NCBI GenBank assembly: GCA_029880285.1
Contig: JAOUOS010000017.1
Coordinates: 1-59,025, forward strand
Direction: 5' to 3'
Source of the DNA: Spirochaetia bacterium
Lineage (GTDB): Bacteria > Spirochaetota > Leptospiria > Turneriellales > JAOUOS01
Length of the DNA: 59,025 bases
The notes under the pieces are model-generated. The model had not been told where the DNA came from. It saw only the letters and a program-made list of their open reading frames with translations, and ran no database searches. A program made the translations under genes and the position numbers. Within the stretch, counting starts at the first letter, position 1. The number at the start of each line of letters is the position of its first letter. This document shows, in pieces, positions 51,886 through 59,025 of the stretch.

Positions 51886-52079
51886 TTTTTTTCCTTGTTT
51901 TTAATTTATTTGTTATAGGTTTTCTATAACTATATTATAAAGACTAATCTTTTACGATTTTTTAGACAGTTTAAAGACAAAATATTGTTCTCTTTAGAGA
52001 ACGGCGTTTATGCAAGAGGCCAGAGTTTTTCTAAAAAAAATAAAAAATATTCATTTTTTTTGGCCAGTCGGCATGTGAT

Positions 52080-52108
52080 ATACGTATAATAAGTACGTAT
52101 GCATGTAC
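52080..52108 (+). promoter_or_regulatory. tetR promoter and candidate operator
   Basis: Palindrome atacgta…tacgtat (52080-52100) spans TATAAT (52085-52090) and the tetR start codon. The overlapping GTACGTATGCATGTAC (52093-52108) matches a motif in front of the RND gene (52731-52746) at 12 of 16 positions, all differences being transitions. Autorepression by TetR is likely. Confidence 0.55.
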
Positions 52109-52707
52109 TTACAGGTGACAACACTGAAACTCTGACCATCCGCCAGAAAGAAATAATCTTTGAATCAATTAAACTTATTTCTGAAAAAGGAGTTCAGGCT
52201 TTGACGATTAAAAATATCGCTTCGGCAATCAGTGTCACCGAAAGAGCGATTTACCGTCACTTTAAGTCAAAAAATGAAATCATTAAAACTATCATTTGTG
52301 AATTTCGAAACACAATGTTTCAAATGAAAAAAAAACTTGAAGAAGAAGAAAATACGCCTCTAAGATCTGTTATTCGGTTTATAGAAATTCATTTTGAAGG
52401 ATTCATGAAACAGCCCTATATGACATCATTACTATTTTCAGAAGAGATGTTTCGAAACGAAGACAGTCTTCCTGAATACATGAAATCAATGTTTCAAATG
52501 GCCAAAAAACAACTTGCCGAATTGATAAAAAAAGGGCAAGGTATCGATGAGATAAGAAAAGATATCCCAGCTGAGAACATGGCACCCATTATCTTAGGAA
52601 CAATCCGGTTTCAAATTTTACAATGGCATCTGAATAGATACCAAACAAATTTAAGCAAAGACGCAAAACCAATAAAGGAAGCCATTAAAGATTTACTGAA
52701 AAAATAA
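52099..52707 (+). CDS. TetR-family repressor
   Basis: A 202-residue TetR/AcrR regulator: N-terminal helix-turn-helix (about 30-60, GVQALTIKNIASAISVTERAIYRHFKSKNEII) and an alpha-helical ligand-binding domain. No Shine-Dalgarno; TATAAT ends 8 bases before the ATG, predicting a leaderless message. It precedes the RND/LolA/barrel operon by 75 bases and shares an operator-like motif with it, so it is the probable local repressor, responding to a lipid-like or toxic ligand. Confidence 0.9.
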   Translation: MHVLTGDNTETLTIRQKEIIFESIKLISEKGVQALTIKNIASAISVTERAIYRHFKSKNEIIKTIICEFRNTMFQMKKKLEEEENTPLRSVIRFIEIHFEGFMKQPYMTSLLFSEEMFRNEDSLPEYMKSMFQMAKKQLAELIKKGQGIDEIRKDIPAENMAPIILGTIRFQILQWHLNRYQTNLSKDAKPIKEAIKDLLKK

Positions 52708-52730
52708 TTTTTTATTTTTTAAAATGGGTA

Positions 52731-52754
52731 GTATGTATGTGTATACTGACATAC
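52731..52754 (+). promoter_or_regulatory. Candidate TetR operator in front of the RND operon
   Basis: GTATGTATGTGT/ATACTGACATAC is a 24-base imperfect palindrome (about 9 of 12 pairs), includes the -10-like TATACT (52742-52747), and matches the tetR start-site motif. It lies 29 bases before the RND gene. Confidence 0.55.
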
Positions 52755-52782
52755 CAAATAAAACAAAAAAGAGGAAAAAAAT

Positions 52783-55089
52783 ATGATTAAAATTATAAGT
52801 AAACTACTTAAGTATCCTAAAAGTCTATTACTGGGCCTGTTTATGATAACGGTAGTTTTTTTTGTGTTTCTTAGGGCCAACGGCCGAATGGAAACGGACC
52901 TGGACAAATATATGCCTCAGGAACATCCGGCATTTGTGTATAGCGATAAGGCCGAAAAGTGGTTTGATATAAAAGATGGTATTATTATTGCCGTTGAGAA
53001 TAAACAAGGCATATACAATTCTGGTACGCTATCGAAGGTCAAAGAATTGACAAAAGAATTGCAGAAGATGAAAGAGATAGAACCAAGAGACGTGACATCT
53101 CTTTATACTGCCGATAACATCTTAGGAACAGATGAAGGTCTAGATGTAAAAGCTTTTTATAAGAGAGTTCCCGAAACAGAGACTGAACTTAAAGAGCTTC
53201 AAGAAAATATCAAAGGTAATGACATGGTTTTCGGACGTTTGGTTTCTACAGACGAAACCGTTACAGTTATTGTCGCGCGTATTGATGACGATGTTTTCTC
53301 GCAAGAATTTTATCATCGAATACTTGAAACAGTCAAAAAATATAATGAACCCGAAATACTTCATGTGGCCGGCAGACCTATTGTAGAAGGTACAATGGCA
53401 TATCTCGGACCAAAAGATATGAAGAAGATGATACCGGTTGTTCTTGTTGTGATTGTTCTAGTTCTTTTCTTGCTTTTGCGTAATTTTAAGAGTACGTTAC
53501 TAACAGTTCTGGTTGTTTTTTTTAGCGTTATTTGGGCTTTCGGTTTGATGGCCGCGCTTAATGTTCCCGCATATGCCGTATCATCAATGATTCCGGTAAT
53601 GCTTATTGCTATAGGCGTCGCCGATGGAATTCATATGTACAGCCATTTGCATATTTATCTTAAAGATAATACACAAGCTACGAAATCTGAAGCCGTGTTT
53701 GATATGGTTAAAGAAATGTGGAAACCTGTTGTCATGACTTCGGTTACAACAGCAGTCGGATTTATTTCGCTTCTAAGCTCAGAAGTTTATCCCATAAAAT
53801 ATTTTGGTTTATTTACGGCATTCGGAGTTTTAACCGCCATGGCTGTTTCTCTTCTTTTGATACCGGCAGGTATTCTTGTTTTCGGATTACCAAAAGTCAA
53901 AGAGAGAAAGTCAACTGATGAAACAAAAACGAAAAAATGGGAAAGCGACTTTCACGGTATTATCTCGAAATTCTTAATACGCAATAAAACAATTACCTTA
54001 GCGGCTACAATATTAATTCTTATTGTATCAGCTTACGGGATGAGCAAGATATGGATAAATTCAAGCTTTCTCGATAAATTTGAAAGAAACAGCGATATTG
54101 TTCTTACAGATAAATTTATCAACGAACATTTCGGCGGAACAAGCACATTAAATGTAATTCTTGAGGCTAAAAAAGAAAACGCTTTTAAAAATCCAGATGT
54201 ACTTCTTCAAATGTCGAAAATTCAGATTGATCTTGAAGAAAATCTCAGCGAAGTAGGGGGATCATTTTCTTTAAGCGATTACATTCAAAGAATGAACCAG
54301 GTAATGAACAGTGACAAAAAAGAATTTAATACAATACCCGATTCTGAAACTTTAATCGCGCAGTATCTTCTTCTTTATGAAATGTCAGGAGACCCGAATA
54401 ATCTATGGGAAGTCGTAAGCGAAGATTATAAAAAAGCAAATTTAACGTTTCAACTAAAAAACGATAACTCAAAGGCATTGAATGCCGCGATCGGGCGCAT
54501 TGAAAAAAGTAGAGAGTTTTTTGAATCGCGGGGTATAACCATGAAATACGCGGGTTCAGGGTATAAAGGTCTGGTATTTACCGATTTAATTCTAGAGGGA
54601 CAAATAAAAAGTGTTATTATTTCGCTTTTTATTGTCATAGGCCTGCTTGCTCTAATGTTTAAAAATATTACAATTGGTTTGATAGGTTCTATACCCATTG
54701 TAATTACCACTGTAATTAGCTTTGGTATAATGGGGCTATTAGATATTCCTTTGAGTACCACTACTGCTTTACTTGCAAGTATCGCGATAGGTATTGGCAT
54801 CGATTATGCGGTACACTTTATTGAAAGGTATAAGATTTACGCCAGAGAAACCGAAAACCGCGAAAAAACCATCCGATTAACCATGTTACATTCAGGCAGG
54901 GCCATTATGTTTAATGCGTTTGTGGTAATAATGGGCTTTCTTGTGCTTACTGTTTCGGTTTTTCCGCCTAACCGCGCCTTGGGAGGTCTTGTTTCGCTTG
55001 GTATGTTTACCAGTTTTATAGGAACTTTAACTGTTATGTTTCTGGTTCTATATCTATCAGGGATTTATTTTAGAAAATCGAAAAAGTGA
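52783..55089 (+). CDS. RND-superfamily exporter (MMPL/HpnN-like)
   Basis: A 768-residue inner-membrane transporter with two repeats, each a large periplasmic loop and about five or six helices. The proton-relay-type signatures are IGVADGIHMYSH (helix 4) and IGIGIDYAVHFIERYK (helix 10). It lacks the size of AcrB-type pumps, so it belongs with lipid/hopanoid exporters. GAGGAAA lies before the ATG. LolA-like and barrel genes follow at once, forming a presumed trans-envelope lipid export system. Confidence 0.91.
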   Translation: MIKIISKLLKYPKSLLLGLFMITVVFFVFLRANGRMETDLDKYMPQEHPAFVYSDKAEKWFDIKDGIIIAVENKQGIYNSGTLSKVKELTKELQKMKEIEPRDVTSLYTADNILGTDEGLDVKAFYKRVPETETELKELQENIKGNDMVFGRLVSTDETVTVIVARIDDDVFSQEFYHRILETVKKYNEPEILHVAGRPIVEGTMAYLGPKDMKKMIPVVLVVIVLVLFLLLRNFKSTLLTVLVVFFSVIWAFGLMAALNVPAYAVSSMIPVMLIAIGVADGIHMYSHLHIYLKDNTQATKSEAVFDMVKEMWKPVVMTSVTTAVGFISLLSSEVYPIKYFGLFTAFGVLTAMAVSLLLIPAGILVFGLPKVKERKSTDETKTKKWESDFHGIISKFLIRNKTITLAATILILIVSAYGMSKIWINSSFLDKFERNSDIVLTDKFINEHFGGTSTLNVILEAKKENAFKNPDVLLQMSKIQIDLEENLSEVGGSFSLSDYIQRMNQVMNSDKKEFNTIPDSETLIAQYLLLYEMSGDPNNLWEVVSEDYKKANLTFQLKNDNSKALNAAIGRIEKSREFFESRGITMKYAGSGYKGLVFTDLILEGQIKSVIISLFIVIGLLALMFKNITIGLIGSIPIVITTVISFGIMGLLDIPLSTTTALLASIAIGIGIDYAVHFIERYKIYARETENREKTIRLTMLHSGRAIMFNAFVVIMGFLVLTVSVFPPNRALGGLVSLGMFTSFIGTLTVMFLVLYLSGIYFRKSKK

Positions 55090-55109
55090 AAAATAATAAG
55101 GAGACAATT

Positions 55110-55889
55110 ATGAAAATATTAAAATATATAGCGGTTTTGTTTATAGCTGCCGTTATAACACAAACAGCAATGGCCAATTCGCTCACTGGATATCAGATTA
55201 TAGAAAAGGCCGTCAACCGTCCTGCTCCTAAAACGCAGAAGGCGACATTGACAATGACGCTTGTGAGCTCTTCAGGCAGTAAGCGGGTAAGGGAAATAGA
55301 CCAGTTTACCAATGATGATAGCAAAGTTGAAAAGAAAATAATGTTCTTTCAGAAGCCGGCAGATGTGCGCGGCACTTCGTTTATGAACTTTAGCTATAGC
55401 GGCGACAAGGCCGATGATCAGTGGATATATCTGCCCGCTCTGAAAAAAGTAAAAAGAATATCAAGCGACAGCAAGGGAGATTATTTCATGGGTTCTGATT
55501 TTACCTATGATGACTTGGGAGATCGCAACCCCAAAGATGACAACCATGAAATACTTAGGGAAGAAACCTTAAACGGAGAAGAGTGTTACGTAGTATCAAG
55601 TACGCCTAAAGATAAAGATTACATGTATTCAAAAACCATTACATGGGTAATCAAAAACAAATGGATTGGTCTGAAAAAAATATTCTACGATGAAAATGGA
55701 GATCTCTTAAAAACTCTAAATGTTATCGATTACAAAAATATCGATGGATATTGGATTCAAACAATAGTTAAAATGATTAATGAGAAGACAAAACATGAAA
55801 CAATCATGAATCTTTCAAATATCAAGGTAAATGATTCAGTACCAAATTCTTATTTTAGCGAAAGAATAATGAAAAGAGGTATAAAATAA
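55110..55889 (+). CDS. LolA-like outer-membrane lipoprotein-sorting protein
   Basis: A 259-residue periplasmic protein with a signal peptide (about 1-22) and a LolA-like/PF17131 fold: ATLTMTLVSSSGSKRVREID, IMFFQKPADVRGTSFM, DDQWIYLPALKKVKRIS and GSDFTYDDLGDRNP are family-typical. I start at ATG 55110 with AAGGAG 6 bases upstream, not at the GTG that overlaps the RND stop. It probably carries a hydrophobic cargo from the RND exporter toward the outer membrane. Confidence 0.9.
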   Translation: MKILKYIAVLFIAAVITQTAMANSLTGYQIIEKAVNRPAPKTQKATLTMTLVSSSGSKRVREIDQFTNDDSKVEKKIMFFQKPADVRGTSFMNFSYSGDKADDQWIYLPALKKVKRISSDSKGDYFMGSDFTYDDLGDRNPKDDNHEILREETLNGEECYVVSSTPKDKDYMYSKTITWVIKNKWIGLKKIFYDENGDLLKTLNVIDYKNIDGYWIQTIVKMINEKTKHETIMNLSNIKVNDSVPNSYFSERIMKRGIK

Positions 55890-57187
55890 TGAAGTTGAAA
55901 AATTTTATTATGGCAGTCATATTTTTTATGACTGCCAATTATACCGGCTTATTCGCGCAGGAAGATGAGATGAATAGTGAACCTGGCAGTGAGCCTGAAA
56001 TTGAAGAAAGAGTTGAAAAAGCGCTTCTTTCTGGCTATATTCGAAACTATATGGGCGTTTTGACAAACGGCGATAACAACTACGCCATAATTCAAAATAC
56101 TTTTGATACTAAGATAGAAAAACAAACAAAAAATGTCGGTTTTAAAGCTAATTCTGTTTTGTATCATTATCCTGAAAAAGATATTGAGCTGACGCTTCGC
56201 GAAGCCTATGTTGATATGTATTTTAAAAATATGGATATTCGTATTGGCAAACAACAAATTATCTGGGGAAAGGCCGATGGAGTATTTATTACCGATATTG
56301 TTTCACCAAAAGATATGCGAGAATTTCTTCTTCCCGATTTTGAAGAAATCAGAATTGGCGTTACAGGAGTAAAAAGCGATTTATACTGGGAAGACCATAC
56401 TTTACAGTTTATTTGGCTTCCGGTTTTTTCGGGTACGAGACCGCCTGAAATTAATTCGATTTGGCGTCCAGAAGCTTCTTTTCCTGTTATGCCCGTTTTT
56501 CATGAAGATAATGAAAAAGTAGAAAATTCTTTGAAAAACAGTGAAGCGTTCGCGAAATATTCTCTTATGACATCGCAGATAGATTTTGAATTGATGGGTG
56601 GATACACATGGGACGATGATCCGGTAATGCATGTATATAAAACGATAAATCCGGTTACAAAACAAATTACCGCTTTAGATGTTTATCCTGAATATCACCG
56701 GCTGGCCGCAGCCGGCGGAAGTTTTACTTTTACGCTGGGTCCATTTGTACTTAGAGGCGAAGGCGCATATTATTCAGGAAAATATTTTAACTCTACAGCG
56801 TCTGAATTAAAAGACTCTGTTATCGAAAAAAATTATGTTAACTATATGACTGGCGTTGATTTTACGATATGGGATATTAAAAACAGCACGCAATTTATTC
56901 AAAAAATCATTTTAGATCACACCAGCGATTTAAATGATGATAAATTTCAGAATCTGGCAACTTATCTAATTTCCCGGGATTTTTTAAATGAGACTCTTAA
57001 TATACAATTTTTTGTGTATTATGATATCGATAATAAGTCATCTTTAATGCGTCCGAAAATTACATATAAATATGCTGATGGTTTTGATATTCTTTTGGCC
57101 GCCAATATTTTTACTGGCTCACAGGGCAAGTTTGGTCAATATAATGACAATGATATGGTATACTCAAAAATTTCATATCATTTTTAA
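55889..57187 (+). CDS. DUF1302-like outer-membrane beta-barrel
   Basis: A 432-residue exported protein: signal peptide (about 1-23), acidic linker, then a barrel with repeated amphipathic strands and an aromatic C-terminus (…VYSKISYHF). The block DIRIGKQQIIWGKADGVFITDIVSP resembles DUF1302-type barrels that accompany RND and LolA-like (DUF1329) genes in other bacteria. Its start overlaps the LolA-like stop by 1 base (TAATG). It is the likely outer-membrane end of the system. Confidence 0.82.
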   Translation: MKLKNFIMAVIFFMTANYTGLFAQEDEMNSEPGSEPEIEERVEKALLSGYIRNYMGVLTNGDNNYAIIQNTFDTKIEKQTKNVGFKANSVLYHYPEKDIELTLREAYVDMYFKNMDIRIGKQQIIWGKADGVFITDIVSPKDMREFLLPDFEEIRIGVTGVKSDLYWEDHTLQFIWLPVFSGTRPPEINSIWRPEASFPVMPVFHEDNEKVENSLKNSEAFAKYSLMTSQIDFELMGGYTWDDDPVMHVYKTINPVTKQITALDVYPEYHRLAAAGGSFTFTLGPFVLRGEGAYYSGKYFNSTASELKDSVIEKNYVNYMTGVDFTIWDIKNSTQFIQKIILDHTSDLNDDKFQNLATYLISRDFLNETLNIQFFVYYDIDNKSSLMRPKITYKYADGFDILLAANIFTGSQGKFGQYNDNDMVYSKISYHF

Positions 57188-57208
57188 TAAAATAAAAGGG
57201 GTAGACGA

Positions 57209-57313
57209 ATGAAAAATTTTTATATAATTATTTTTCAGAAGTTAAATACTAAAATATCATATTGTTTTTATAAACAATATGATATTGTTAATTTTAATTA
57301 TTGTATCAATTAA
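57209..57313 (+). CDS. Possible 34-residue remnant ORF with strong ribosome-binding site
   Basis: AGGGG ends 8 bases before an ATG, 21 bases after the barrel stop, and opens a 34-codon frame (MKNFYIIIFQKLNTK…) that runs through the following hairpin. It may be the start of a lost fourth operon gene or a chance match. No family is recognisable. Confidence 0.25.
   Translation: MKNFYIIIFQKLNTKISYCFYKQYDIVNFNYCIN
57253..57286. terminator. AT-rich bidirectional hairpin
   Basis: A perfect 15-bp stem (aatatcatattgttt / aaacaatatgatatt) with a 4-base loop between the convergent barrel operon and the helicase gene. T-rich on both strands; probably a shared terminator. Confidence 0.65.
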
Positions 57314-58430
57314 AATCATGACTGTTAATCATAATTTTCTTTTTTAATAATTTTTCAATCTGATAGATTGCTTTCATTTCAGTTCTATCTGCAAATGTAT
57401 ATGCAATGCCTGTTTTTGCTGCGCGTCCCGTGCGCCCGATTCTATGGATATAGGTTTCAGGTGTATCAGGAACGTCAAAATTAACGACATGCGAAATTGA
57501 CGAAATATCTATACCGCGAGCCGCAATATCCGTTGCTACCATTATCTGGTATTTCCCTTTTTTAAAACCATCTACGGCATTTCGCCTTTGGTTAATCGAA
57601 AGGTTCCCATGAAGAGCTGTTGCATTTAAGCCGCCCTTTGCTAGTTTTGAAGCAAGAATTTTAGCTCTATATTTTGTTCGGGTAAATACCAGCGTAGAAA
57701 ATGAATTTTCATTTGTAATAATATGTTTAAGTAATTCAGGTTTTCGGTTCTGATCTATTGTATACATTGAATGGGTCACTTGAGTTGCAGCTTCAGATTT
57801 TCTTATCTCTATCTGTTTTGGATCTATTTGAATAGTCTTTGTCAGTTTTTGTATCTGAGTTGGCATAGTCGCCGAAAAAAGAAGAGTTTGCCTTTTATGC
57901 GGTAATCTTGAAGTAATTTTCTTTATATCGGGTAAAAATCCCATATCAAGCATTTGGTCGGCCTCATCAAGAACGTAAGTTTCTACTTTTGATAAATCAA
58001 TTGTTTTTCTTGCTAGATGATCGAGTAATCTGCCGGGGCAGCCAACGACGATATCAACGCCTTTATTAAGTTCTTTAATCTGGTTGTTTATATTCATTCC
58101 GCCGAAAATTGCGGAACTACGAATACCTAAACCGCTGCCAAAAGTAATAATAACTTCATGAATTTGTTCCGCAAGCTCTCTGGTTGGGGCTACAATTAAA
58201 GCTTTTATGACCTTTTTTTCACCTTTGTTTTGTAAAATAATATTTTTATGCAAAATAGGTAAAATAAAAGCTGCTGTTTTCCCTGTTCCTGTTTGAGCAA
58301 TACCTGTAATATCTCTTCCTTGTAAAATAACAGGAATAGCTTGTTTTTGAATAGGGGTGGGATGAACAAACCCGAGTTTTTCAACCCGGGTTAAAAGTTC
58401 ATTGTGTAATTCTAATGAGAAAAAACTCAT
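57306..58430 (-). CDS. rhlE: DEAD-box RNA helicase, RhlE type
   Basis: A 374-residue ATP-dependent RNA helicase without a long C-terminal extension. All motifs are present: Q motif GFVHPTPIQKQ, motif I AQTGTGKT, Ia PTRELAEQ, Ib GCPGRL, DEAD, SAT, ARGIDI and HRIGRTGRA. I start at ATG 58430; the longer frame overlaps the RRM gene in another frame. It lies 7 bases after the RRM gene, so the two are co-expressed. Such pairs are often cold-induced, but no cold-box can be shown here. Confidence 0.94.
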   Translation of the reverse strand: MSFFSLELHNELLTRVEKLGFVHPTPIQKQAIPVILQGRDITGIAQTGTGKTAAFILPILHKNIILQNKGEKKVIKALIVAPTRELAEQIHEVIITFGSGLGIRSSAIFGGMNINNQIKELNKGVDIVVGCPGRLLDHLARKTIDLSKVETYVLDEADQMLDMGFLPDIKKITSRLPHKRQTLLFSATMPTQIQKLTKTIQIDPKQIEIRKSEAATQVTHSMYTIDQNRKPELLKHIITNENSFSTLVFTRTKYRAKILASKLAKGGLNATALHGNLSINQRRNAVDGFKKGKYQIMVATDIAARGIDISSISHVVNFDVPDTPETYIHRIGRTGRAAKTGIAYTFADRTEMKAIYQIEKLLKKKIMINSHDFN

Positions 58431-58437
58431 AATTGAA

Positions 58438-58713
58438 TTACCACCGGCGATTTTGGTTCGAGCCGCCGGAAGGTTTTTGCTGAGCTTCATTTACTTTAAT
58501 TTCTCGCCCATTTACTTCTTTTCCGTTAAGTTTAGAAATTGCTTTAATTCCTTCGCTTTTTTCACTCATTTCAACAAATCCGAATCCTTTAGATCGGCCT
58601 GAGTCACGGTCAGTGATAACATTTGCATTAACTACATTGCCAAATTCGGCAAAAAGATTGTGCAAAGATTGGTTTGTGGTCTCGTAATCGAGATTTCCTA
58701 CGTATATATTCAT
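58438..58713 (-). CDS. Single-RRM RNA-binding protein
   Basis: A 91-residue RRM protein: RNP2 IYVGNL (residues 3-8) and RNP1 KGFGFVEM (about 42-49), with a short Gln/Ser/Asn tail in place of a long Gly-rich one. It binds RNA, often regulated by temperature in bacteria. GGAG lies about 7 bases before the ATG. The DEAD-box helicase follows immediately, indicating a shared role in RNA remodelling. Confidence 0.95.
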   Translation of the reverse strand: MNIYVGNLDYETTNQSLHNLFAEFGNVVNANVITDRDSGRSKGFGFVEMSEKSEGIKAISKLNGKEVNGREIKVNEAQQKPSGGSNQNRRW

Positions 58714-58844
58714 TATATACTCCTTGTTTTTAAAAATTAGTTAAATGAAATTAAAGTTGAAAGGAATAAATAACGAGCCAGTCAAAAGCGATGTAAACAG
58801 TTAATCAGAAAGTTTTATATTCAAGAAAATTCAAAGTCATCTAA

Positions 58845-59025
58845 TCTGTAACAGTAAAACGCGCAGGAGATATCCTGTCAAGTACAATTTATAAATTTAT
58901 TGGAAAAGATAGGGATGATGGTACCCCCCTGAAGCGATTGAAACGTCACAAACAGTTTGGCAATTTAGGAATATTTTTACCTATAGACTTAAAAAACTTA
59001 TTGGAGGTTATTGAAGAATTAATTA
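58845..59025 (+). CDS. Possible start of a gene running off the window
   Basis: An open frame from 58845 to the window end encodes a plausible protein (VTVKRAGDILSSTIYKFIG… then IFLPIDLKNLLEVIEELI), but no ATG, GTG or TTG lies near its beginning. KRAGDILSS faintly resembles the start of DUF721/DciA-type proteins. It could also be a decayed gene. Otherwise 58714-58844 shows only the upstream region of the RRM gene. Confidence 0.25.

Overview
This is an AT-rich window from a diderm bacterium. It carries a type II secretion block (gspK-gspN), many lipoproteins with lipoboxes, a PorV/UPF0164-like outer-membrane barrel, LolA-like and RND envelope genes, and 7TM-DISM and SpoIIE-type signalling proteins. 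That mix fits a spirochaete (Leptospira-like) or a neighbouring phylum. The assignment is inference; there is no rRNA or ribosomal-protein gene here to settle it.

Layout. 0-3.3 kb: end of an unidentified gene, then dapA-dapB-murA for lysine/DAP and peptidoglycan precursors; MurA has Asp in place of the fosfomycin-target Cys. 3.3-8.3 kb: MntA/HepT toxin-antitoxin pair, clpP with a 20-bp palindrome in its leader, mraY, two Opp/Dpp permeases and a GxxExxY gene bounded by inverted repeats. 8.3-14 kb: a HAMP-SpoIIE phosphatase, a small lipoprotein, two duplicated DUF4215 Cys-rich lipoproteins with matching terminators, and HigBA. 14-23.6 kb: a probable arsenosugar region (ArsS-ArsM fusion, TIGR04282 transferase, GT2, polytopic mannosyltransferase-like protein, ICMT-like methyltransferase), interrupted by a large hybrid kinase/SpoIIE protein and an orphan HicB. 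23.7-25.6 kb: a tandem pair of DUF4382-like lipoproteins. 25.8-34.8 kb: cellulose-synthase-like GT2, a membrane protein whose Lys/Glu-rich half is frameshifted, a FlgD-Ig protein, and a 1212-residue barrel-plus-TPR protein. 34.8-35.8 kb: OppF-like ATPase.

35.9-40.3 kb is an accessory island. It holds a decapitated Rhs core with a C-terminal M23 peptidase, a secreted SH3-like candidate immunity protein, then MazEF and HicBA alternating with three copies of an intergenic repeat. 40.3-43.3 kb: metG, a small Cys protein, an EIIA-Ntr-like protein and a J-domain protein. 43.4-48.6 kb: gspK-L-M-N and a DtxR/FeoA regulator. 48.7-48.9 kb: tRNA-Lys(UUU) and tRNA-Glu(UUC), with a degenerate copy of the tRNA-Glu 3' end 144 bp downstream. 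49.1-51.9 kb: two related lipoproteins around a TIGR02147 regulator. 52-57.2 kb: tetR followed by RND exporter, LolA-like protein and outer-membrane barrel, with a shared operator-like motif. 57.3-58.7 kb: RRM protein and DEAD-box helicase.

How genes work together: DapA/DapB feed DAP to MurA- and MraY-dependent wall synthesis. ArsSM and the transferases probably build arsenosugars or arsenolipids. The GT2/barrel-TPR block may make and export a polysaccharide. RND, LolA-like protein and barrel may move a lipid across the envelope. The strongest candidates for something undescribed are the Rhs-M23/SH3 pair, the repeat-bounded toxin-antitoxin island, the GxxExxY cassette, and the GT2/barrel-TPR locus.
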